From: a virus
DNA: 34,598 nucleotides
Strand: one strand, 5' to 3'
IMG/VR virus record: IMGVR_UViG_3300047564_004306
Span: 1-34,598 of that record
A program made the position numbers and the translations under genes. A model generated the notes under the pieces. That model did no database searches. It had not been told where the DNA came from and worked only from the letters and a program-made list of their open reading frames with translations. Shown piece by piece: positions 10,717 through 20,500 of this stretch. Within the stretch, counting starts at the first letter, position 1; each line of letters begins with the position of its first letter.

Positions 10717-12987
10717 ATGTCAAGAGTAGCGATAAACACCGGTTCTGTTGCAAACGATGGAACTGGTACTAGTTTAAGAATTGCTGGTGGTATAATTAAT
10801 AATAACTTTAGTGAAATATACAGTCAGTTTGGAGATGGTACTAATTTAACACCAACTTGGAATAAATCTTCTGCAGGTATTAATACAACTTCTAGTGTCG
10901 GAATTGGAACTACAAATCCAAGATTTGCATTAGAAGTTGGGTCAGTTGGTGCATCTGGAACTTCACTATGGGTTAATGGTAACGCTAGAGTTACTGGTAT
11001 TTTAACTGTTGGTTCATCTTCAATTGTATTAGATGGTAATGCAAATAAAATTCTAGTTGGATCTGGAATTTCGTTTGATGGAAATACTGGAATTATTAGC
11101 GCAACTGCTTTCTATGCTGGTGGTTCACTTATAACTGGTGGTGGCAGCGGAGGAGGTCTTAACTACTGGGGCAGCAGTTCTTCAGGTATCAGCACGACTG
11201 CAAATGTTGCTATTGGTACAGTAACTCCTACATCAAAACTAACTGTTGTTGGCAACTCTTTATTCTCAGGTATTGCAACTTTCAGAAATAATTTAACTCT
11301 TGCAAATTTAACTTCATCATCAAATACTTTAAGATTTGGAAGTAACTCTTATATAGATCAGAGTAACTCTGATGTAGTTACTTTTCAAATAACCTCTGGA
11401 ACTGATGGATCTGGAACAGATTCAAGTTTTGTTTTCAGAACAACAGAACCTGGAGTTTTTCCAATTCCAGATCAATCATATGATGCATTTAGAGTTTATA
11501 GTGGCGGAAACTATTGGAATAGATTAGTTAGAGTATATACAAACTTCCATGCAGATAATAATGCATTCGTTGGTGGAGATTTGCAGGTTGGAGCAGCCAG
11601 CACTCTTATTGGAGCAGGAAGCACACTTGGATCATTTAAGGTTGGTGCTGGTGGAACAGTCATTACCACAACTTCTGCTGGATTGGTTGGTATAGGAACC
11701 ACAAATCCAACAAGTACTCTTACAGTTGGTGGCGGAATACAGTTAGCACAAAACAATCCAACAATTATAGGAACCTCTGGAACAGTAGGTGAAATCAAAC
11801 GAATTGGTGGTGCTCCATTCTTCTATGATGGAAGTGCTTGGAGAGAGTTTGTTCTTTCAAGTGGAACACCAGTTTCAGTTCCTGCAGATACCGAATGGGA
11901 TAATGTTGTTTTCAGAGCAACTTTTGATACTGACTTCACTGATGCAAAGTTTGGAGCAACACCAGTTTATGTAAGTTCTGGTTCTACTATTGTAGGTGCC
12001 GCAGTTACGATTGGAACAGGTGCCTTTAGAAACGATGGTGCTGTTGGTTCTGGTGTTTCTTATACTTATAGAAGTGATTATGACTTTACTGGTTCCTGGA
12101 CTATTGAGTTTTGGATGTATGTAGATTCTAATCCTGTTTATAGTAATCCATTATCTCCATTGTCTTTGGTTTCTATGAATTCAACCACTGGTATTGGTAC
12201 TAGTGGAAATTGGACTCTTGCTATGTGGGAAGATGGATTTTCGAACAAATATATTTCTTGGTATAACCAAAATAATTCAGCTTACAAAAATGGAACTGCA
12301 TTATACAATATAGCAGGTTCTGGTTGGAATAGTGTAATTCTTGATAAGTGGAATCACTTTGCATTTGTTAGAGAGAGTGGTAATGGATCTATACATTGTT
12401 ATGTTAATGGTATTGAGCAATCTTTAACCGTTAGTAGCACTGTAATTGACAATGATATTCTTGATATAACTGGTAATGGATTGCATTTTGGTGGTGATAC
12501 CACCTTTACAGTTGGAGTTACAACTTTTAATGCAACCAGTTCTGCTGATGTAATTTTCGATGATGTAAGAATTTCTGCTGGTGTTGGAACTGCTGGACAA
12601 AGATATAACTCTATTGGAATTACAACTTACGCAACCTTCACTCCACCTGCAACTGCTCTTCCAACTACTGGAACACTTTCATCTTATGTTCAACCACCAG
12701 GAGATAAGTATGGTGAAATTGTCTTAGGTGGATCACCAACCTGGAGAGGAACCTCTGGTATTACTGTATCTCAACAATCCAGTGGCAATTATCGTGTAAG
12801 TTTTGCAAGTACATATACAAATGCAAATGATTACTTTGTATTGACTCAACCAATGGATCAAGGTTTTGCTTCATATGTTGGAGTTGCAAGATCCACTACT
12901 CACGTTGACTTTGCAATAAACAGAGAGAGTGACAACTCTGCTGTGAATACTGGATCACTTTCAGTCCAGATTAAAAATCATATTTAA
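10717..12987 (+). CDS. Fibre-like virion protein with LamG/concanavalin-like domain
   Basis: This protein has 756 residues. Residues 2-36 contain NDGTGTSLRIAGGIINNNF-SEIY, the NDGTG-LR-A-INxNFxE(I/L)Y signature common at the N-terminus of phage tail fibre and virion proteins. Two SVGIGTTNP-type motifs (about residues 63 and 328) with following LEVG/LTVG are the fibre repeat often seen in tailspike and fibre stalks; no S74 chaperone domain follows. Residues about 393-645 look like a LamG/concanavalin A-like beta-sandwich (WTIEFWMYVD, WNHFAFVRESG, VNGIEQS, FDDVRIS). The last 70 residues form a separate small domain ending in a beta strand. It probably binds a surface glycan or other receptor, or decorates the baseplate; this is inferred. 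A late-promoter motif sits just upstream, and the ribosome site is weak. Confidence 0.8.
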   Translation: MSRVAINTGSVANDGTGTSLRIAGGIINNNFSEIYSQFGDGTNLTPTWNKSSAGINTTSSVGIGTTNPRFALEVGSVGASGTSLWVNGNARVTGILTVGSSSIVLDGNANKILVGSGISFDGNTGIISATAFYAGGSLITGGGSGGGLNYWGSSSSGISTTANVAIGTVTPTSKLTVVGNSLFSGIATFRNNLTLANLTSSSNTLRFGSNSYIDQSNSDVVTFQITSGTDGSGTDSSFVFRTTEPGVFPIPDQSYDAFRVYSGGNYWNRLVRVYTNFHADNNAFVGGDLQVGAASTLIGAGSTLGSFKVGAGGTVITTTSAGLVGIGTTNPTSTLTVGGGIQLAQNNPTIIGTSGTVGEIKRIGGAPFFYDGSAWREFVLSSGTPVSVPADTEWDNVVFRATFDTDFTDAKFGATPVYVSSGSTIVGAAVTIGTGAFRNDGAVGSGVSYTYRSDYDFTGSWTIEFWMYVDSNPVYSNPLSPLSLVSMNSTTGIGTSGNWTLAMWEDGFSNKYISWYNQNNSAYKNGTALYNIAGSGWNSVILDKWNHFAFVRESGNGSIHCYVNGIEQSLTVSSTVIDNDILDITGNGLHFGGDTTFTVGVTTFNATSSADVIFDDVRISAGVGTAGQRYNSIGITTYATFTPPATALPTTGTLSSYVQPPGDKYGEIVLGGSPTWRGTSGITVSQQSSGNYRVSFASTYTNANDYFVLTQPMDQGFASYVGVARSTTHVDFAINRESDNSAVNTGSLSVQIKNHI

Positions 12988-12993
12988 AACAAC

Positions 12994-13001
12994 AATAAAT
13001 A
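12994..13001 (+). promoter_or_regulatory. Putative T4-type late promoter upstream of gp8
   Basis: AATAAATA lies in the 31-base gap after the stop of the LamG gene, 17 bases before the gp8 ATG. It matches the NATAAATA core and has the same placement as the other candidates. No good Shine-Dalgarno sequence is seen before this ATG. Confidence 0.5.
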
Positions 13002-13018
13002 GATAAAAACTCCGTCAA

Positions 13019-14587
13019 ATGGCCGCAATAATTACTGACCAACTTCGTATATTAAATGCAAAAAACTTTATATCAGGAGTTGCTTCAACCAGTAACTCCT
13101 ACTATTCATTTGTTGGACTTCCTAATCCTACCGATTATAACGCTGATTGGAATACAAGCCCACCATCACCAGTGGATAATTTTAATCAGGAGAATAATCA
13201 TTGGGATACGATGATTGCATTGAAAAAAATATCAAAAACTGATGTAAGACAGGTTATTAGAAAAATTACGTGGACTTCTGGTGTTACTTATGACATGTAT
13301 CGTCATGATATAAGTGCCACTAATCCATCACAACCATCAAACGCGGTAGATTTATATTCAGCGAATTATTACGTACTTAATAGCGACTATAGAGTTTATA
13401 TTTGTCTTCAGAATGGAACATCTCCAGAAAATCCATCAGGAAGACCATCTCTTGATGAACCAACTTTCACTGATCTAGAACCAAGAGAAGCAGGAACAAG
13501 TGGTGATGGATATATCTGGAAATATCTTTATACAATCAGTCCAAGTGACATTGTAAAATTTGACTCTACAAATTATATGCCAGTTCCTCCTGATTGGGAA
13601 ACCAGTTCAAGAGAAGCAGCAGTCAGAAATAATGCGGCAACAAGTGGACAACTAAAGATTGTAACGATTACAAACAGAGGTGTTGGTCTAGGAACTGCAA
13701 ATAGAACCTATACAAGAGTTCCAATTAGAGGTGATGGTTCTGGTGCAGAAGCAACAGTCGTTATTAACAATGATTCAAAGGTAGAAAGTGTAACTGTTTC
13801 TAATGGTGGTTCTGGTTATACTTTTGGAACTTTAGATCTTGTTGGAGGCAATGTACCAACTGGAACAACCTCACCAGTTTTCAATGTTATTATTCCACCT
13901 CAAGGTGGTCATGGAGCAGATGTTTATAAAGAGTTAGGTGCGTACAATGTACTCCTATACTCAAGAATTGAAAATGACTCAGAAAATCCTGACTTTATCA
14001 CTGGTAACCAAATTGCAAGAGTTGGTATAGTAGAAAGTCCTTTAAGTTATGACTCTGATAGCATTTTAACTCTTGATAAAGCAAGTGCTGTTTATGCTCT
14101 TAAACTCACTGGAATTGGTTATAGTTCTGTCGTCTTTAATGCTGATACTCAAATTACACAAACAATTGGTGTTGGATCTACTGCTTTTGGTAGAGTTATT
14201 TCATATGACCAAAGTACAGGAGTTCTAAAGTATTGGCAAGATAGATTCCATTGTGGTTTCAATACCAATGGAACTCAAAATCCTTCACCGACTTTTGGAT
14301 TTACAATGCACAGATTTACATCTGACATTGGTAGTGGAGGATCTTTTAATATTTTAGGTGGAAGTGCAACTCTTGCAATTCAAACTACATTTGGAAGTTC
14401 AAGCAATCCAGGTATTAGTACCATAATAAATAGTAGGACATACTACTTGGGTCAACAATTTATTAAAGGTGTGTCTCAACCAGAAGTCCAAAAGTATTCT
14501 GGAAACATCATTTACGTTGACAACAGACCATCAATTACTCGGTCAACAAACCAAAAAGAAGATATCAAAGTTATTTTGCAATTCTAA
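13019..14587 (+). CDS. gp8: Baseplate wedge protein gp8
   Basis: The protein has 522 residues, against 334 in T4 gp8. The family is recognised from conserved blocks: an N-terminal region with NNHWDTMIALKKI, the central GDGYIWKYLYTI and MPVPPDW (T4 has GDGYVWEYLFEI and VPWP), and the C-terminus IYVDNRPSI with QKEDIKVILQF, which lines up with T4 YMENRPPI and TEEINILFTF. In T4, gp8 is a dimer in the baseplate wedge that contacts gp10 and gp7. The extra length lies largely between about residues 210 and 300, where a GSGYTFGTLDL repeat of the type found in the giant protein appears. The next gene starts 6 bases after the stop, so the two are probably co-transcribed. Confidence 0.93.
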   Translation: MAAIITDQLRILNAKNFISGVASTSNSYYSFVGLPNPTDYNADWNTSPPSPVDNFNQENNHWDTMIALKKISKTDVRQVIRKITWTSGVTYDMYRHDISATNPSQPSNAVDLYSANYYVLNSDYRVYICLQNGTSPENPSGRPSLDEPTFTDLEPREAGTSGDGYIWKYLYTISPSDIVKFDSTNYMPVPPDWETSSREAAVRNNAATSGQLKIVTITNRGVGLGTANRTYTRVPIRGDGSGAEATVVINNDSKVESVTVSNGGSGYTFGTLDLVGGNVPTGTTSPVFNVIIPPQGGHGADVYKELGAYNVLLYSRIENDSENPDFITGNQIARVGIVESPLSYDSDSILTLDKASAVYALKLTGIGYSSVVFNADTQITQTIGVGSTAFGRVISYDQSTGVLKYWQDRFHCGFNTNGTQNPSPTFGFTMHRFTSDIGSGGSFNILGGSATLAIQTTFGSSSNPGISTIINSRTYYLGQQFIKGVSQPEVQKYSGNIIYVDNRPSITRSTNQKEDIKVILQF

Positions 14588-14593
14588 GGAATT

Positions 14594-17500
14594 ATGTCTC
14601 AAGAAACCAACCTCAACGTAGCTCCATACTTTGACGACTACAATGAACCTGTAATTGGTGGTAAAGATAATAACTATTACAAAGTTCTCTTTAAACCTGG
14701 ATATCCTGTCCAGGCAAGAGAGCTAACGACTTTACAATCAATTTTACAAAACCAAGTTGAGCAATTTGGAAATCACTTCTTCAAAGAAGGTGCAAAAGTA
14801 ATTCCAGGTAACTTAACTTACATTCAAAATTATTATGCAGTACAAGTTGAGAGTAACTTCTTAGGTATTCCTGTATCATTATATCTTGATAATTTAGTAG
14901 GTCTACAAATTAGAGGTGAAAATTCTGGTGTTGTTGCAATTATCAGAAAAGTAATTACGTCAGAAGAGTCAGAAAGAGGAAATATTACACTTTACATTGA
15001 TTATTATCAATCAAATCAAAATAATCTTTCAACAAGAGATTTTGAAGATGGTGAAAATTTAATCACTGATTCAAACATTGCTTTTGGTAGTACTTTTATT
15101 TCTGCAGGAGAAGGATTTGCAAGGACGATTGCTTCTAATTCTACTGCGATTGGTTCTGCGTTTGCTCTAGGTGCTGGTGTTTATTTCATCAGAGGTTACT
15201 TAGTTGATGTTACAGATGACACTCTGATTCTGGATCAATATACAAATACTCCAAGTTATAGAGTAGGTTTTGATGTTATTGAGGAAATTATATCAGCGGA
15301 CGTTGATCCTAATCTAAATGATAATGCAAATGGTTTTAATAACTTTGCAGCACCTGGAGCAGATAGATTAAAGATAACAGCACAACTATCAAAAAAACCA
15401 ATAGATTCGTTTGATTATCCAAACTTCATTGAACTTGCAAACGTAAAAGATGGTGTTCTTAGAAAAATTAATAAGAATACTGAATATAATCTTTTAGCAG
15501 ATGAATTTGCAAGAAGAACCTTTGACGAATCAGGTGACTATTACATCAAGTCATTCACTACTTTCTGTAGAGATAGTTTAAATAATGGGAAAGGAAATAA
15601 TGGAATTTATTTAGAAAATCAACAAACTTCCTCTGGTGTTGCTCCATCAGAAGATCTGATGGTTTATAAAATTAGTCCAGGTAAAGCATATATTAGAGGA
15701 TATGAAGTAGAAACTATTTCTCCAGTTTTACTTGATGCACCAAAACCAAGAACAACTAATCTGATTCAGAATCAAGCAGTTAACTTTAGTTTTGGTTCTT
15801 CTTTAACTTTAAACAGATCTTCAGGTGCTCCATCTATTGGCATTAATACGTCTACAACTATTAGTTTAAGAAGTGAAAGGGTTGGTTTAAGTTCATATGC
15901 TCCTGCAGGAAAAGAAATTGGAGTTGCAAGAGTTTATGATTTTGCTCTAGAATCTGGTTCTTATGAACTAGAAAATCAAAATATTAATAGGTGGGATATT
16001 TCTTTATTTGATGTTCAAACATATGGTGATCTAACACTCAACCAACCTATCACGCTAAGCACTCCAACTTATATTAGGGGCGACTCTAGCGGTGCTACTG
16101 CCTTCTTAAAGAACAATGTATCTGTTGGAACTGCTCTAACAGTTTATCAAATTTCAGGAAACTTTATTAATGGAGAAAAACTAGTATTTGATAGCACAAC
16201 TGATACTAGAGTTAGTATTGGTTTTACAAATTATGGAATTTCTGAAGTAAAATCACTATATGCAAATGTAGGGTCATCAAAAACTTTCTCTGCTGATACT
16301 CTACAATCAGTTTCTTCATTAATCGGTAATGGCAATGCTTCTATCTCTGGTTTTTCTGCCGGAGTTGCAACAGTAACAAGTCCAACAGTTGCTTTTCCTG
16401 GAATTGTTACTACAGGAAATCTAATTCAATATACAAGACCTAATCTAACAGTCAAATCATTTGCAAAGGTTAATAAAGTTCTAACAAATTCCATCATTAT
16501 CAGTGGCGTTACAACAGTAACTGGAGTTTGTGATGGAGGAATTTCTAGTACAACAATTGATGTAAATGATCTTTCAGTTCTCTATACTCGTGCTCAGACG
16601 ACTCAAAATAATGAGAGATTATTTGCTCCTCTTCCAAAAGTAAATATTGAATCAGTAGATTTATCAAATTCTTCTTTAGTAATTAGAAGAGAATTTGATG
16701 TTACCATTACCAATAACTCTACAAATACATTAACTTCTGGAACTGACCAAGTATTTTTACCATTTGATGAGGAAAGATACGTTCTTTCAAGATCGGATGG
16801 AACTCTAGAAATTCTAACAGAGGATAAATTCCAACTTACCAATGGTTCTACAGAATTAGTCATCAATGGTCTAGGTTCTAATGATGTTGGAGCAAAACTC
16901 ATTGCTACCTTGAGAAAAGAATCTGTTACTTCAAAAACTAAGAGGAAGTCATTTGTTGACTCTTTAATTGTAAACAAATCAAAGTATAACTATTCTGGAA
17001 CTGGATCAACTACCAAAAATGATGGATTGCTTTATGGATCATATCCATTTGGTGCTAGAGTTCAGGACGAAAAAATTTCTTTAAATGTTCCTGATGTAAT
17101 CAAAATTCATGGAATTTATGAGTCCAATGATACTTCAGATCCCGTTCTACCAAATTTAACTGTAGGATCACTAGATGGACCTACAGCAAAAACTGATGAT
17201 TTAATTTTAGGTGAAGAGTTTGTAGGAACTGTCAGTGGGGCAAGAGGTATCTATTCTGAGCAATTAAATAGCAGCAGAATATCTTTTGTATATCTAAATC
17301 AAAATGTTTTCCAAGAGGGAGAAGTAGTTGAATTTCTGGAATCTGGTGTAAATGGAATTGCATTCACACTAAATCAAGGAAGTAAAAATATTACGGGTGA
17401 TTTCAATTTCTATAATGGACAAACTCTCACCCATTATGATTATAGTTACATTCAAAGAAAGCAAAATATAAAAGAACCAACAAGAAAAATAAAAGTTGTT

Positions 17501-20500
17501 TATGCTAGAGGATATTATGAAACCTCTGATACTGGAGATGTAACTACTGCAAGTTCTTATGATGGATTTAACTATGGAACAGAAATCCAGTCTGTAAATG
17601 AATTTAGAAACACTGATATATTAGATGCCAGACCTAGAGTTAGCAACTTTGTAGTTTCTTCTGGATCAAGATCACCATTTGAATTTGATGGGAGATCATT
17701 TACTGGAGGAAATCATAGTACAAGTTATGTTTTAGCGTCGGATGAATCCGAAACACTATCATTTACTTATTATCTACCAAGAATTGATAGGATTTATTTA
17801 ACAAAAGAAGGAATATTCCAATTAAAAGTTGGAGAAGCTGCAGATAATCCAAAACTTCCAGAAGAAGTTTCAAATGGATTAAACATTGCAAATATTGCAT
17901 TACCACCATATCTTTATGATGTAAAGGACGCTGAAGTAACTTTTGTTGACCATAAGAGATATCAAATGAGTGATATCTTTAGATTAGAAAATAGAATCAA
18001 AAATCTTGAGTATTACACCAGTTTGTCTCTTCTTGAGAATAACACAGCAAACCTGTTTATTTCCGATTCTGTAGGACTTAACAGATTCAAGTCAGGATTT
18101 TTAATTGATAATTTCTCATCTGTAGGTGTTCAAGATAATACAGTAGGTGTAAAGAACAGTTTAGATCTACAAAATGGACATCTAAGACCATCTCACTATA
18201 CAACTACATTAAATCTTGAACTTGGATCAGATGCAATTGCTGGTATTGGTACAACTACAAATGCAAGTCAAGATAAAAATTATTTGAGCAATATACTTGG
18301 AACTAATATCAGAAAATCAGGAAGTGTTCTAAGTTTAGATTATGAAGATGTTCTTTGGGTAGAGCAACCTTTTGCAACAAGAATTGAAAACGTAACTCCT
18401 TATCTCGTAAAAACTTGGGAAGGATCTATTGAACTTGAACCAACTGTTGATGTTTGGATTGATGTAAATCGTCTTGAACTCAGAGACGTTAGAATGGAAG
18501 GTTCATTCCTTGGCGTTGCTGAAGCATTAAGAGCGGAAGTTACCGACCAAGCAGATGGATCAAGACTAGGTGTAAGTCCAATTATTTGGAATTCTTGGGA
18601 AACCAATAATATTCGTCAGGATCTTGGACTCACTTTAAGTGCAAGTATGTCTTCATCCTCTAGCACTACTAATGCTGGTGGTGGTAGACAAAATGTAGCA
18701 ACAACAACAAGTATTAATATTGGAGGAAGTGTAAGTTTAACAACGAACTTAGACCAAGCAAGAACTGGTGTTCAGCATACTGTAAGAGAGCAAATTGACA
18801 CAGAATCTCTTGGAGATAGAATTGTAAGCAGAAATATTATTCAATTTATGCGTTCCAGAAACATTCAGTTTACTGGTAGACGCTTAAAACCAAATACTCA
18901 GGTATATGGATTCTTTGATAGTGTTGACGTTAACAATTTCTGTACTCCAAAACTACTTGAAGTCGCAATGAATTCCGGAACTTTCCAAGTTGGTGAGAAT
19001 ATTATTGGTGTTATGCCAACAGCAGAGATTGTTGACGGTTTTGATCAAAGCACACTTCCTTATATTTCTTTCCGTCTTGCTGTTTCAAATCATAAGTATG
19101 GTCCATACGATAATCCTACCGATTTCTATGTTCAGAATCCATACGACAGAGGAAATAATATCCCCGCAAATTATTCTTCAACTAGTACAATATTAAATAT
19201 TGATACTTTTAGTTTATCAAATGAAAGACAACCTGAATTCTGGGGTTGGGCAAGAACTGGAATGATCTTGAGAGGTCAGAGTAGTGGTGCAGTTGCAATA
19301 GTTTCTAATCTTAGATTAGTAACTGATAACATTGGAACAGTGATTGGTTCTTATCTTGTTCCTGATGGTAATATTCCAGGTAATCCAGCATTTGAAACTG
19401 GTAGAACTGTCTTTAGATTAACAAATAGTTCTACTAATACCAGAATTGGTGGTGTTGTAACAACATCTGCTGAAGAGATCTTCTATTCTCAAGGTGATAT
19501 TGATAATACTCAAGAGGTTACACTTTCACTTAGAAATGCAAGGGTAGAGCATGAAGATTTTGAGCAGACCAGAACCTTAACTGCATCATCTGTAGCAACA
19601 GCAAATGCAGGAGCAACTACATCATCTTCAACTCAGATTCAATCTCAAGTTATAAACAACATTACCAATGTAACGAATGTAACTGAAAATATAACCAATA
19701 TAACAAATGTAACTGAAAACATTGTACAAGAACAAGAAAGACGAGATCCACTTGCACAATCATTCTATGTTGATGATGCCACTGGAATTTTTGTTACTAA
19801 ATTAAACATATATTTTAGAACTAAAGATCCAGTACTACCAGTATATTGTCAACTTAGAGAAATTAAAGTTGGTCTTCCAACCTTAAAAATACTTCCATTC
19901 TCTGAAGTTGAAATCGCTCCAGATCAAGTTAATGTATCTGAAGATGCATCGGTTCCTACAACAATTGAATTTGATTCACCAATTTATTTGAATGGACAAA
20001 CTGAATATGCGATTGTTCTTCTATCCGACTCTACAGAATATACTGCTTGGATTTCTAGATTGGGAGAACCAGATGTAACTTCTGCTGCAAATGAAGCAGG
20101 TCAAATTCTTGTTTCTGCTCAGCCAATTCTTGGATCACTCTTTAAATCACAGAATGCTTCAAGTTGGGATGCAAGTCAGTATGAGGATCTTAAGTTCCAA
20201 CTCTTTAGAGCAAGTTTCACTTCAAGTGGTTCAGTTCAGTTCTTTAATCCAACTTTACCAACAACAGGTATTGATGTATTAAGAAAAGATCCATTTGATA
20301 TAGATTCTAAGACAATTAGAATTGGAATTGGCACAACAGTACAAGATCCAAACCTCACCAACGGTAATACCATTATTCAATTGCAATCAAATGCAACTGG
20401 TATTCTAGTTGGAACTGCGGGAACAATATCTGGACTATCAATTACTAATTCTGGTATTGGTTATACTCCAAGTGCTGGTGCAGTTACATATAACAATTTA

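Noticed and set aside
14425-14432. AATAAATA inside gp8
   Set aside because: It lies within coding sequence about 160 bases before the next gene, and chance matches are expected in AT-rich DNA.
16603-16977. 124-codon minus-strand frame inside the DUF4815 gene
   Set aside because: It is antisense to a gene with clear domain content; no recognisable motif, promoter or ribosome site supports it.
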